A DNA stretch of 64,000 bases from positions 8,768,683 to 8,832,682 of the forward strand of contig NC_054741.1 in assembly GCF_018143015.1 (NCBI RefSeq). Direction: 5' to 3'. A program made the position numbers and the translations under genes. Every line of letters starts with the position of its first letter. The first letter of the stretch is position 1. The notes under the pieces were generated by a model. That model was not told the DNA's origin, made no database searches, and worked only from the letters and a program-made list of their open reading frames with translations. Positions 40,593-54,157 of this stretch are shown here, piece by piece. The DNA comes from Lytechinus variegatus. Lineage: Eukaryota > Echinodermata > Echinoidea > Temnopleuroida > Toxopneustidae.

Positions 40593-42956
40593 TATCTTTG
40601 TGAGTTGAGATGTTGCCTTTCCGTCTAAGCATGGGCCCTATGGTCCATGGTCTAAATAAATAGCAATAAACATCCATGGTCATTTTTTTTCTCCTTTAAC
40701 TTTCCATCGTTGTTGACTTGATTGTTTTATTGTTGGATATACAATTAACAACTTAAACACTGCATTTGTATTCCACTGCCCTGCAAAAGCATTAATGTAT
40801 AAATATTTTCGTAAGAACTGATTGTTTTCTTTCTCACATCAATTACACAATCAAATAGACAGTATAATCTTTGCCATTTATCCTCTATGCCTGAATGCAA
40901 CTGAAACATTGTAGTACATAAGATGTCAAATAAATATTGTGTATATAGCATAATCATATTTTGACTTGTGAAGATTTATTAAATATCTCTTATCAAAACA
41001 TCACTATGACTTGTTGAAGTATTAGTCCCTTTTGTATTTAGTGATAATGAATGCTTTATCAATGGAGTATATATATATTCTAAGGAGCAGAGGGGTTAAT
41101 TAAAGAGATATGATATATATAGTCATAGATGTATACGTTTTATGGGTGTGTTCGTGTGTGGGGGTGTATGTCACATAAGTATGTATCTAACAAAAAAATT
41201 ACCCCCCCCCCCATTTACCATCCCCCTCTCTCCCACAAACTCTTTCCCCCTTTTACTTTCCCCTCTCTCTCTATCACTTTCCCTCCACCCCTCCAGCTCA
41301 CTCTTCAACCTCAATCTTCCTCATCTATCCCCCTCCATCACTTCATCCACTCTCTATCATATCTACTTCTTCCTTCTCCCTTATTTTTGCTCTTTGAAAT
41401 AACTAAACAAAGAATCTGAATCTAAAATAATCTATCTCATTTTAATACAAGTATTATCTTAACAAAACAAAAAACTTCAACAAAACAGACAGGGGGTATT
41501 TCCTTATGATGAAAGTTGAACTTTATTGACTGCATGCAGGGTTTGAAATTGCCTTTCCAGAGGACCGTTTCATCAGCACTTGTCAACAACTATCCTTTGT
41601 GTTGATTGACTGAGCATCACAAATATATGTTACTATGGTAACAGTTGGAGTAAAACAACTTGTCACTGCCAACCACAAATTGCCCCAAGGCAAGCATTTC
41701 ATGAAGCATTTTGTCAGGGGTATTCACTCACTAATTTTTAAGGAGCCAATCAGATGCAAGGATTTCAGTAGCTTGTAGCAGGTATACGTGAATATCCCCG
41801 TTTCATGAAATGCTCCTCTAATCCTCAACTATTTTTTAGTAGGAATGAATGGATAAAGTGTTGTTAAGAAGTGGGAAAGCTGGCACTTTGGATATTGAAC
41901 TAATTGGTCAGGTTCAACAATATATATGGATGCTCGGGTCATAAATCACCAACACAAGTGGCATTTGTTTAAGCTATCAAATCTTGTACATGGGTTTGTA
42001 CAAAGCCAATCATGTTAAGAACCGATTACATTATTACTTTTTTTGTGTGTGAATATGTCTGTGATCAATGTGCTGATCCTATGTGGGAAGATCCTTTTAA
42101 ATATCATAGGGCATTGCATAGACTGATAGTTTAAATGTGAAATTGAAAGTGCTTCTAAGCCAATAAAACCTAAGGAAAATTGTCAGAGATGACAACTTGT
42201 CGGATGCAAATGTTGATGAATCGCTCCCCTCATCATAACCTATAATCCTGTCAATGACAACTTGAAGGTCACTGAAAAGTTGTCATTCAATTAGAATATC
42301 CCTTGAATCCTGTCACAAACATTCTGATCCACTCCTACAAACACATCAATATGACCTTGGATAGGCTTACTGTTCACCATGTGTTTAGTCCTAAATAGGA
42401 CTGTTGAATGGAGGAATTTAGAGAGATTAAAATTAAGAGATAAAGAAAGAGATAGATGGGAGTAAGAAGTATCTTTCATGAGATGAGGTGAAGTCCTGAA
42501 CAGGACTGCAAACCAGATGAGAAGTGATGACACGGAAAAGAATAGATGAGTCAAGTCTTGAGAGTAATGAGTAGATGACTAGAGGAGAGACGAAGCGATG
42601 CTCACATGATGATCATCACACCTACTCTCATCTATCACTTCCCTACCTTTCAACTTTCACCTCTATCATTCCTACATCCAACTGACCTTTTCGAGACTAA
42701 TCACAAGGTGAACCGTAAGCCTCTTCTATGATGTTCATAGACTTGTTAGTATAACAAATGCACAGTTTCAATAACAAGTTCATAATCAGTTCATCAAATT
42801 GAATGTCAGTAGCTCTATACTGTTATTTCAAATGTGTTATTATAACAATATAAACAATATTATACACAATAGTACCCCTGTAATGTCATGCAAACCATCA
42901 AAATATCATCACATTATTATGAAGTAGCAAAAAATGTCCGATATGGCAAAGCTGTG

Positions 42957-45900
42957 TCAATCTTTTGGTAAGAATTTTTTGAGATAATGGATTGGTTTTC
43001 GATGTGGCCATTTCTGTTGTGGAGCGATGTACTGCTTGGGCGCATCGTATTCAAACACAGGTTCTCTCATACCTGCATTTATCGAGAAGAAAAAAATTCA
43101 AATAATAAAATCAAAATATTAATATAATATCATCAAGCTACGTAGATCTCTCTTTTTTATACTCTCTTCTTCCCGTACTTTTTTTTTCTCCTTTTCACAA
43201 TAAATGAATATGCAGCAATGAATATTTAATGCATTAAATTAGTTTTAAATCAGTTTTTTTATTATTTCATTGAGGAAAAAGCTTAAATAAACATAATTTC
43301 ATGTGAAAAAAATACAAAAGAGCAAAAGGAATATAACATCATTAGCTTGCTCATTGAACATTCATGAAGACATGAATAGAACTGTTTCACCAAAATAATG
43401 CAATTTTTCAAAATGTCATAATGTTGTTATTCCTTGGCCGATTTGATCAAATTTTCAGTGTTTTATAAGTTTTATTTTTTTCTTTTTTTTATGTAAAATT
43501 CATTATTTTCAGCCTCAAGTATCCCTTTAAGAAATAAGACTTTGACTTACAAAGGGTTTGGTGAAAGGTTTGTTGAACTGACTGATCCCATCGACTCTGG
43601 AAGAACCCTAATCCAGCAGGTGTGATCACGTCTTGGTATTTAGCGTAAAAATCTAAGGTCTTGAATGTCCTGGCAGATAAACTATGGCTATCAAGGATGA
43701 AGACAGAGAATGAAATAAACAAGATTTTATCAAATTTCGGACGTAACAGATACAGTTTAGTTCTGGTTTAGACTTTGCATGAACTGTTTAAAAGTGATAG
43801 AGGAGACAGTTGATTATTGCATCTAAGAATGGAGGTTTGCTTGAGGGTAGAACTTCAATGATTTTAAAAAGTCACCTACATGTAATATCCATTATTGCAA
43901 AAGTATGTTTAGATAAAACAAGATAGCTCAAAATCAAAGATTGAAAATCTGAAAAATAATTATAAGTGTTGCTTAATGGGTCAGGAACCAGGCCAGATTT
44001 GAGTAGTTGAGGTGGTGCTTCTAATAGTTTTGGCCCTGTCTTACAAAAGGTTACGATTGATCCAATCAATCATAACTCTATGGAAATCCATCAGTGTCAT
44101 AATTTTTTCAACAGAAAATTTCCTCACAAAACATAACACAACAAATTGTCAAGCAGTCAATGAATTTATAAATAAACATATCTAGAATTTTTTTAAAACA
44201 AACATGCATTGTACATGTTGACTTTGCTAGCTTTTCATAGTTGCAATTGATCGGATCAATCGCAAGTCTTTACAAGACAGGCCCCTGGTTTGTATCTGCT
44301 TTTATTCATTTCCAAAAATTTAAAATGGGGTGACCTTTGGTCAAAACCTTACCATGGCAACTGCTGTTGTTCTTCATCAAATGATATCCTTGATTGTTGT
44401 TTGAATAAGATGAAGATAAGACGATGATATCCTGTACCTCTAACAGGGAAGGGGGTTAGATAGTCAACTAATGTTTCCCCTTCACCTATCCTATTACCAG
44501 GAATGTTGCCTCTGTTAAAATGAAATCAAATCAGATGAAAGATGGCAGGGAAGGGGGTCATTCTACTGTTTGAATGTTTCTCCTTGATTAAATTTTTCAT
44601 CTGGGCCCAATTGCATAAAAGTTACTATCATGGTAACTTTGCCATTCAATGGTAACTACCATGGTAACAATGCTAAGCAGCCAATCAGAATAAAAGATTT
44701 CAAGGAAGTTAACACTAGATGGCAAAGTTACCATAATAGCAACTTTATGCAATGGGGCCCAGGAATGATCCCTGCGATAGGCATAAAAATGATTTTGAAA
44801 ATATAAAATCAATTTACTGGTACTTTCCACAAGTCAAATATATGCTCAAGTCAAAGCAATCTTTTTTTGACCAGATTATTCAAAATATGTATGTATAATA
44901 TACCTCTCCTAAGTTGTATTTCACCTAGATCGAACAGATTTCTGTGGTCCGAAAAATTTGACATAAAAATTAATTGAGATGAATTCAATAAGACAAGAAA
45001 TCTGTAATACAATGTTTTGCAACTGATTGTAAAATGGAGATGGCCAATCGATCTATACCCACATTAAACAAATCAGATTTGTTGTTTGAAATCTAACATT
45101 GATTGCAAATCAACATCTTGGCTTACCTCAAATCTTTGATATAAACGTTTCTGGTTACTTTTAACATATATGTTGGCTCAAAGTATTTTTAGGAATAAAA
45201 ACTGAAATAATTTAGTCAAACAGAGAAGACAAACAACTTATTTCTACAAAAATATATTCCATGCAACTTCTAGTATTTTACTCCATACTAAAGAAAGCAA
45301 GATATGAACTGGATCAAATTTTAAGTGTAGCTGATGGAAGTCAAACTGGATCAGTATTCAATAAAGCATCTAAGAAAAGGGTCACCAGATGTGCATGAAC
45401 TTATAAACAGTATTATGAATACTGGTGTACATATGGGAGCTTGGGGGCCATGGACTCCCAAAAGTTTACCACCAAGCAAAAATGAGAAAAAGAAAGGAAA
45501 ATGGGTGAAATATATTATCCTCTAAATATGATGCCAAACTCTATCACAAAATATTACTACATATTTGTATTGAAACAGCGACGATGTTTGTTCACTCACA
45601 GCTTTTTTAGAAATTTTGCCCCATATGCCACACCAGGCTCCCTGAACATTTGTGGCTCATGACACTACTGCTTATGAAACACCATCTTGGCTAGTCATAT
45701 TTAAAACAATTGTACACAATGACTACTTACATTAACCAATGTACATATTCAGCATCATTGTCTTGTAGATGTCCATCTGTAATTATGTGAAAGTAGACAA
45801 TAATTAGGTATCTTACCAAAGTTAAAACTGTCATTTTCAATGGATTCCTGCTTCTAAAGAGCCCTTTTCCCTTATCAAAAGCAATGACGATGCAGGTAGT

Positions 45901-48900
45901 ACAGCAATTTAATCAAGCTTTTGATGTTTACTTTTCTACAGTTTTAATCTGTTATCCTGCAGGGCTACCAATCAATTCAATGAATTAATTTTTATCTCAA
46001 AGAAACTACGAAATCCTGTTTAAATAAAAAGACATCCTGTCGATTTAGATCCAAGTATTACTAAAATTGCATCTATTCTGTTGACAATTTTTTATGTAAA
46101 AATATGTCCATCCTCAGTAAGTCTTGGAGAAGTGATCAACTTTGTTTTTTAGTGGCCCAAACATATAGATCAGTGTGTGCCATGCTTTGCTTCTGCGAGG
46201 AAAATATATGTTAACTTTTATATCAGATTAGTATTGAAGGGAAAGTTCACTGATGAGAAGTTTGTTTTGACAAAAGATGAAAAATTTGAGAAAAGTACTG
46301 GTGATTATTGAATAAAAATCTGTTCAATAATAACAAGAGTTATTTTTTTTAATTTAATTTTGTGACATCACAAACAAGCAGCTCATCCATAATTGTGGAA
46401 TAAATTTTTAAAAATTACACTTTCTAAAAAATTGAAAGTAATGTTATTTGTGCAGGGGATACATCATCAGATAAGTCATTTCATACCCCTACTGTAATTT
46501 TTTTTTTTTCAATATATTTGATTAAAAAAATAAATTTATGGAATTCATATTAGATTGATATGTGATAGCTGCTTGTATAACTCTCCTATTCTTCAGCAAT
46601 ATGTTTCTGCATTTACTAAAATCAACTTATCGCCATTCCCCTTTATGTAGGTTGCCTAATCCAATGATTAACAAGATTTGATTAACTTACCAGGATTAGT
46701 CAAGAGTAGTGTCCATAAACTATCATCAGAAGCCGAATAATTAACATCAGGTGCTCGAGCAGACTGTAATTGTGAAAAATAATGAATTTGAGTGTCAAGT
46801 CCAATTCAAATTGTTGCTGCATGTTCAATTGATAATAAGTCCTAAAAAAGAATACCATAAGTTTGTTTGCCGTAACAGAGGGAAAAAATAGGTTGGTCAG
46901 TTGTTTTTTGGTTATGGTTTTTGCCTGATCAAGCTCGACTACGACATGGCATCACCATAGTCAAGATTGAATGCAGGCTTCCCATTACTGCTTCCCACAT
47001 TCTGTGTTTGAGGTAGTGTACACAGGAGGGATTCCTAAAAATAAATGCAACCATAGAAACATATGCAATCGAAAAATACACGTAAAATGGAAATAAAAGA
47101 TTTTGGTGTGACACTTGGGACATCTGAATACATCTTCAATAATACTGTAAATGTCTATGTGCCATTGGCCAGTAAAAAAATGAGATGAGATAGCCATTAC
47201 TTATTACTTTTTCTTGTATCATTCCATATCAATAATATGAACATTAATCTTTCATTGATTATGTTATAAGTCTGCTACTACTTTAAACTTAACAGAATTT
47301 TTTTTTACAGAACCTACCTCTGATGGGGTGACAATGTTCCCCCTAAAAACTGGTACACGTTCCCCTGACGTCTGATCGTAGGATATCGAGAGGGGTACAT
47401 AGGGCACAAAGCTGGCTCCATCAAATAAATCTTTGAAGATACCATAATGACTGGCTACATCTCGTATGTGATATGGTCCGCTAGTTTCTTCCCAGACTTC
47501 TTTGACTTTATCAAGAGGAATCTTCACTGCATTTATTAAAAATCAATAATTTACAACACAGTAATGAAAAGATAAAAGCCAGTTAACATCTTCAACACCA
47601 ATATGATCTTCATTAATCACAATCAACATCACATAATATCACTGATTACTTCGTGATCATGATTATGCAGGTTCATCATAATCATCCTCAAATCACCCAA
47701 TCACTTTCATTGTGAATTTCTTATGGAATGTTACTGGTTATCTCACCAACAATAGTGTTTGCTTAATCATAGGTGAAAAATGATTTTATGCAAACAAGTG
47801 ATACATGAGATTAATTACAGGTGCATTACTTTATTCTATTTCAAACCATTCAAAATTGATCTAACATTTAAACAATGCTATGCCACTTGTATTGATCAGT
47901 ACCAGCCGCACTGAAATGTTGTCAGCACTGACAATGTGCTAACGGAAGCCCTGTAACAACTGGTAATGTTGTGGCAATGCCTAAATCTCAGCAATGCTTT
48001 AAATGCTTGACAATTCACAAGATGTTACTACATTTAGGCCTAATGTTAGTGCTCTGTTAGGCTAACAATGTTTCTGTGTGGCTGGCACTAGATTCCAAGA
48101 ATTCAAAGTTGAATACAAAACTAACTAATGCTCCTTTAAAAAAAAATCTCAATTAAAAGGTTTATAAAACAATAACAATGACCAGTTTTTTAAGAGTCAA
48201 AGCATTTGATTGTAGAATATAAATATATTTAGCCCTCATTTTCATTTTCACATGTGATTTGTCATCTGTAACTTGTTGAGTAATTAGTATGGTGGAAACA
48301 ATTCATTTAAGGAGAGCTCATCTTCTTACCATATTTCTAAATGAAAAACTATTGTGTACATGTATATATTACGTTTATTATTGTGTTGTTCGAATTTGAA
48401 AAAGAAAATATATAAATTGATCTTCAAGACTTCAACTTGAACTTACATGTTCTGTGTCTTGCCTCAGCTTCTAACTGGGCTTGGCTTCTGCAGTTCCTGA
48501 TAGCCGAGGCTCTACTCCGCCTGATAATCCTCCTCTGTCTGTGAGGTGCAGCTAATCCAATATCAACACCATGGGAAGCTGAAAACATCCACAAATTATC
48601 AACAATTATCATCAAGACATCATACCTTGTCTAGGATTAAAAATAAACCAAGATTACTAGGTACTCTTGAGATCAGAGACTGTAGTCATGATTTTGAATT
48701 TGGAGTTGGGGACATCATATCAAATGTCCCCATCATGATTTGCCATAGCAGAAGAAAAAAAAAAGCTTTCCTAATTCTTATCAGTGAGATATACATCAAG
48801 TTCATGATTAATAACTTTTCCTGCCTTATTTTGAAAAAAATTGAAAATATTCAGCTACCGCTTCCTGCTCGCATGAATGAAAAATAAAAAAAAAACGCAG

Positions 48901-49869
48901 TTCGCACTTTACATGTACTAAATCACACAGATCTACTTTTGGGCAATTTGCATTCTGTTCATGGATTAAAAAAGTGATTAAGAATGATCCAGGGGACCAA
49001 AAAGCCTGCAGCATCCCTATTAACGGCACAAAAAAGTTGTTTAAAATAATGCAATTCAAATGGAAAGGAAAAAGTGGAGAAAGATTAGGAAAGGAGCAAA
49101 TGGCAATAAAGAAGCAAAAGTGAATAAACTAGTATAAAGGGGCGGGGGGAAAACATTCACAATGCTGCTTGTGTACATGTAACTGTATAGTCTATCTAGC
49201 CTGCATACCACTATGAAAACAAACACATTTTTCTACCTGCACTTAACGCCACTAGTACAACAATACACCAGTCAGTGGACTGCAGAAGGACTTTTGGCGT
49301 CCACAACAGACTTTGGCTTGATTTTTTGGTACGTGGCGGCATGTAAATGAACCCTTGTCTTGAGTCTTGACTCTTTCTTTGGCATGTTTAGATCTGTGAT
49401 GTGAGTGTGAACATGTGACATGTCAGACTGAGTTTTAGTGAGATAACCAGGTTGTTGATGAATTAAATAAGGGCTAAAAATGTTAAATTTCTCGCCCTAA
49501 TCTTTAAAAATCGCGCTCTCAGTATTTATTTACTGACAGACGTAAAAACAATGGTTCATTCACGTAAAGTACCCGCACCAATGTCCATGGCATGCGTACG
49601 GACGGTACTGCATTGCCGACCGCATGATCCGCTCTCGGCCGGGGCGTCTGGCGGTCCGGAGGTAACAGGCGAAAGGGCACTGCAGCTGCCTTTGCGTGAT
49701 GATGCCTGATGAAACTGGAAGAAAAAAAAGCAAAACATAAGTGCTCATTCACACATTTACACCTACCATTTTGTGAAAGGAAGTTGTGTGATGTTACGAA
49801 CGTTCTGACAGAATTCAAACCTCTATTCAAATACGCAGTCCTCTGCATACACGAAACAAAACAAGCCAT
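42957..49869 (-). CDS. MRPL38: Mitochondrial large-subunit ribosomal protein mL38 (PEBP-like)
   Basis: Nuclear gene for mL38, a mitoribosome large-subunit protein with a phosphatidylethanolamine-binding-protein fold. Exons in transcript order: 49767-49869, 48447-48578, 47318-47526, 46691-46763, 45731-45776, 44353-44511, 43551-43669, 42957-43072. They join in frame to 318 residues and a TGA stop. Exon 1 encodes an Arg-rich, acid-free start ([18 protein letters not shown]) like a mitochondrial presequence. Family marks are [105 protein letters not shown] and [11 protein letters not shown]. These match human MRPL38 closely as remembered. The human protein (about 380 residues) has roughly 55 more residues between presequence and the IDIGL block. 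Either an exon between 48579 and 49766 was missed or the animal lacks it. Exon 1 is therefore less certain than exons 2-8. Confidence 0.93.
44032..44285. mobile_element. Foldback MITE with GGCCCTGTCTTACAAAAGG ends
   Basis: Left end GGCCCTGTCTTACAAAAGGT followed by TACGATTGATCC pairs with right end GGATCAATCGCAAGTCTTTA and CAAGACAGGCCCC. The interior is A/T-rich. It lies in the MRPL38 intron between 43669 and 44353. Confidence 0.65.
44601..44762. mobile_element. MITE with GGGCCC...TTGCATAAAAGTTACT ends, copy 2
   Basis: Left end CTGGGCCCAATTGCATAAAA and right end TTTATGCAATGGGGCCCAG pair well. The interior GGTAACTACCATGGTAAC and AGCCAATCAGA match copy 1 at 28544-28699. It lies in the MRPL38 intron between 44511 and 45731; nothing else was recognised in that intron. 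Confidence 0.75.
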
Positions 49870-50334
49870 TTTCGTGGCGATAGTTTTTCAAAAGTGTGAC
49901 AATCGTGCAAGCATGTAATGGTGTCTGTCATGGGGAAAAAAATTGAAAATGTCAGCACATACACGCAGCAAACAAAATTGCTGCAGGAGTGTGTTTCCAT
50001 TAATGCCTCCCTCCTTCCTGATCCTGAAACATGCATAGATATTTTCTTGAATTTACTTTTTAGAACCACTTTAATTCATGCAGTATGCTTTCATTTGCTA
50101 TATAAAAATGCCACTGATTCTGAGCGACACTGTAATTTGCAAGCAATTAACATGAGATGGTATTTCAGGCCCATTTTTAATTTCCTGGAATATCTTTCAG
50201 TTTTTCAGTTTTTATTTGCTCTAATTTCCAACAAAAAATACAATTCATACATTTATCAATAAATCAAAAATCAAAGTAAATCAATGCATGCAACATACAA
50301 TTACACTTATAAATCATAACTTTGATTATTAGTA

Positions 50335-50535
50335 CTCATTTCTGCTGCACTCAACCCAGGTGAGGTAAATGGGTACCTGGCAGGAATTTATTCCTTGAAA
50401 CGCAGCGCGCGTAACAGCTGCACTGCTAAAGCCAGTGTAATTATCCTGCATATACTGTAGAGCGCTTAGAGACTTCTGACAAAGTAAGTATTGAGCGCTA
50501 TAAAAGCATGTATAATTATTATTATTATTATTGAT
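50335..50535 (+). mobile_element. tRNA-derived SINE, 3' part with (ATT)n tail
   Basis: Body CACTCAACCCAGGTGAGGTA, CTGTAGAGCGCTTAGAGAC and TTGAGCGCTATAAAAGCATG is followed by an ATT triplet tail (50514-50533). The CAACCCAGGTGAGGT and GAGCGC...TATAAA blocks match the SINE at 14283-14533. The tRNA-like head is not evident, so the copy is 5' truncated. Confidence 0.65.
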
Positions 50536-51559
50536 TTACTCAATTAAGTATTCTATACAAAAATATACAAAAATCATAATTTTCAGAAATTTTGCCGACA
50601 GATTTGTTTGTTTGGAGTCCACATCTCCTGTAAGAGTCGACTGTTGTACCCAGTACGATAATACACCCGTAAAAAGGTTAGCCATTAATTAAACGCATCT
50701 GTGATTTTCACGATGAAAAAAGTAGCAGTAATGCAATCAATAATTAAAAAAGTAAGATGATTGCTAATCATTTTTTTTATTTATTTAACTTCACAACTTC
50801 AAACGTTGCCCTTATGAAGAAGAACAATCACTCTTTCACATAATGAGATATTTGTCTATTAGTTTGTGAAAACCAGGATATCATTCTGGCTATTTACAGA
50901 CCTTCCTTAACGACTTATTGCTTTAGGGTGGAAGGTCACATGTATCGGCTTGATGAAAAAACAAAACACTTACCTAGGAGGGTTTTTTAAGAACTATCTG
51001 TACAAATTAGTAAAGAGGATGGGTATCACAGTACATAATTTGTGAATGCGAAGCGCCAGTCATTTTTATTTATATTCAAGACTGTTAAACATCTTCTGTA
51101 ATAATGAATATATAGTGCATTTAAAATTAAGTAATGAATATGCAGAGAGCGAACTAAATTGATTTCTTCTATATTGACTTAAAACGATATATTTTAAGCT
51201 CCATGAAATCCTTTTGAATGGGATAATTAAACGGACACTCGAAAAGCGCTATTGGAATTTTTAAAATGTATTTTCAGAAAGGGAACTGAGAGGTTTGTTA
51301 TTGGCTAATTCACTTTTCTTCTGTCTTTATTGTTCTTCCTCTTCTACTTGTTATCATTTTCCCCTTTGCACCTTGTTCTTCTCCCCCCCGTTCCTTCTTT
51401 GTTTTGCGCCGCCAATAAAATAGTATGGCAGCCGCTCCAGCCCTCGGATCCACCTATATCGTCCCGTATAAATTCCTGATCTTTTTATTTGACACAATTA
51501 AGAGGAGGCAAGAGCTTTTAGGCTCCTAGATTCAAAATTTTATGGGGGTAAAATAACAT

Positions 51560-51850
51560 CTGCCCCTGACTCTATGATCTCCCCCTCGCTTTTGCTTCTC
51601 TCTCTCTCTCTTTCCATCCCTTCATTTATTTACCCCCTCACTCTCTATTCTGTTGCATCTCTTTCTTTCTGTTCCCAATTCATTTTCTTTCCCCTACTTC
51701 TGTCCCTTCTCTTTCTCTCCCTTTCCCCTTCCATTTATTTCTCCTATCCCTCTATCCCTTTTACTTATCTTTATCTCTCTTCTCCTTTCCTTCCTCCCCC
51801 TCCCTCTGCCTTACCCCTCTCTCTCCCTCTCTCACCCCTTCCTCTCACAT
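51560..51850. repeat. CT-rich (polypyrimidine) tract
   Basis: Nearly pure C/T sequence on the + strand, ending in CTCACATGTCTCAG before a short open frame. Hydrophobic open frames across the tract are compositional artefacts. It could resemble a strong acceptor, but no exon family was recognised behind it. Confidence 0.7.
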
Positions 51851-53975
51851 GTCTCAGGCAACATGACGCGGGAAACAGACACAAATTCTGACGTATGCAT
51901 GGTATATTAAGACTTTTATATTTTTCGTTTCAACACTGATATTCTCAGATATTTCCTGTTATTAATAGAACTGATAATGTTAATTTATTTTCTATGTACA
52001 AAATGATTTTTAGTAATTCTAACATTATATTAGAATCGTTTGTTTCTTGTTGAATTAGATAAGTAGTCATATTTTATTGATTAAATCAGTCTCTCTTCTT
52101 CTTTCTTTATTTACTGGCAGTGGAAGGCATATTGGATAAAAACTGCTATATGACTGAAACTCCCGGTGCGATATTGTTAGGCAAGTATAACAATTAATGG
52201 CAAAATTTACATTGACATATAATATATACATGGAATTATAGCTTTAATACATTTATATTTTTTTAATCCAATGCAATGAAAGAAAATTGATCAGAAATGT
52301 AAACACACAAGAACCGTTCACTGCCTAGCGATTGATTAAAATTACATTACAGAAGCCAATTTTTGACAGCAATGTTAATTTTTTTGATTAAACGACAAAA
52401 TTTAAACATATTTTCTTCTTGATAAGTATTTACAATGTACAAGTGAAATATAGAACGAATGTGACGTATTGATAATTGGTCTATATCCGCAATGTCTACT
52501 TTCGTTTTGGTCTCGTCCTATAAGGTCTAATTCTACTTCCTCTACAACAAGTGTGTCTACTAAACCATTTGGTCTGATTACATTTTAGCCCATTTATAAT
52601 TTTACTAATTTCTTGTTGTATATACAAATTTTATCTGATATCCACTTGATCTAACACCACTTCAATCTATATGAACCGAATTTCGTTAGACAAGGTGTAC
52701 AATAATAAGTAGTCTAAGTGGAAATTCGATCATCGGTGCATTAGACTGAATGACATTTAATATAAGTGTAGTGTGTAGTGTAGGCCAAATGGGTTTTAGT
52801 CTATATGATATCAGACTAACTGGGAAGAAATCCAGCTGCTCGTAGACCAAGTGAAAATAAATCGATCTCATCTCATCATCGAACATAAAGGTAAATATCC
52901 TTGTTCATTCTCAAAAGCTTCACATAAAAATAACACAATCCTTCAACACGGAATAAGGTTGCTGAGAGAACAATAAGACAAACGAAAATATCTTACTCAC
53001 AGCTAGATGAGAAAAAAGTAAACAGATCGTTAAGTAAAAAAAAACTTCATGCTTTTCTTTTTGTGCCATTGACATATGATAAAGGTTATGAAATCTAAAG
53101 GAATTCAGTATTTCGCATACTGACCATCGATCTATCTAATTCTCACTGTCAGCCTTCAATAATCATAGTCTGAAATGCTTTAACAGAATTGATACCACAA
53201 TTTTTTCTGATTTTTAAAAGCTTACCAATTTGTGTTAAGTTTTTTTTAAACGTCATCCAGATAAATTACTGAAAAGCGTCTTTATGATAAGAATTGTTGA
53301 TTGATATGATTGCTGAACATTCAAACAATTACAATGCAGACATCACACTCTTCGATCAAAATGTTGATAAAATACAAAAAAATATAGTCGAAAAACACGA
53401 GTTAGATTGATTGTGAATTTTACCTTTCTCTTTGTAATAATGATGCTTGTTTCTATCGGAATAATTTTGTAATTTACATTTTAAATGGCCAGGTAAAAGT
53501 TTAAACAAACATAATTTAGTAAAAAGAAGGGATCATGTGTGTTTATTGGGTGAAATATCATGTAAAAATCTTCTTTCATGAGTACACTTTCACACAATAT
53601 TAGATTATAAGGCGTCATCTTACATAGCAAACACTGAAGAATGTCCCTTTTAATAGTGTTATTGGATACATTCTTACACTATCCTTCGAATCGTCTTGTG
53701 ACTGCATGAGGCCATGTCAAGACTTTATAACAAACATTACAAGTAATCCCAATGTCTTAAGACAATACAGAAATCAATAATCATAACTTTACAAAAATAA
53801 TTAGTTTTCTAGCGATTATTAACAAAAATGGAGGAATGTTTCATCGAGTGAATATCAGTTTTGTTGATATATTTTGGTTTAGGTTTCAATGGTCATCTTC
53901 AACGTGTTTTTTTTAAAGTACCATCACTTGCCATATACAGTCCCATTAACACAATATATGACAGAAAAGTTAGAT

Positions 53976-53985
53976 TTTATTTATT
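53976..53985 (-). terminator. Candidate polyadenylation signal of SLC7 gene 3
   Basis: On the minus strand two overlapping AATAAA hexamers (AATAAATAAA) lie about 170-180 bases past the gene 3 stop codon. This is a normal distance for a short 3' UTR. No transcript evidence is available. Confidence 0.45.
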
Positions 53986-54157
53986 TAAAGGTACATGATT
54001 TGAGCGTCCAGCTCCCTTTTTATACCACAATTATGGCTACATTTAAAAGGCCACAATAATATAAAAGTTCATTTACCAAATATCAACCATGCCGATTTAT
54101 AGTATTGCTTGCTGGTTAAATTGGCTGAATGGTTAAACTGGTGTTATGTACAGACAA

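Larger units (their letters stand above)
38938..42956. other. Region between SLC7 gene 2 and MRPL38 (convergent 3' ends)
   Basis: No supported gene. It should include the 3' UTR of gene 2 on the + strand and that of MRPL38 on the - strand. + strand AATAAA hexamers occur at 40587, 40655 and 40665. Repeat content is a TA run (39415-39431), a MITE end with GTTTCATAAAG (39836-39860), a foldback-like piece (39903-40050), a SINE fragment (40072-40235), a C run (41203-41212), a CT-rich tract (41220-41390) and a foldback-like piece near 41550-41815. Confidence 0.55.
49870..54157. other. Intergenic region between MRPL38 and SLC7 gene 3
   Basis: Should contain the MRPL38 promoter (minus strand, just right of 49869) and the 3' UTR of gene 3. 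No gene is supported. It holds a SINE 3' part (50335-50535), a long pyrimidine tract (51560-51850) and a diverged foldback-like repeat rich in TAGACC/GGTCTA words (about 52480-52880). A poorly supported candidate exon on the + strand at about 52123-52180 was left uncalled. MRPL38 introns at 45777-49766 other than those with MITEs showed nothing recognisable. Confidence 0.5.

Noticed and set aside
49200..49345. Alternative MRPL38 first exon beginning [14 protein letters not shown] on the minus strand
   Set aside because: It does not resemble any mL38 segment, whereas 49767-49869 has a presequence-like start and a GTAGGT donor in the right phase.
51830..51910. Short open frame MTRETDTNSDVCMVY after a long pyrimidine tract and CAG
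   Set aside because: It looks like a strong acceptor by composition only; no upstream exon or family match.
52083..52190. Possible + strand exon after a TTTACTGGCAG acceptor (EGILDKNCYMTETPGAILL)
   Set aside because: The only donor is GCAAGT, no family is recognised and no partner exon was found. It could be a relic of another SLC7 first exon, but that is speculation.
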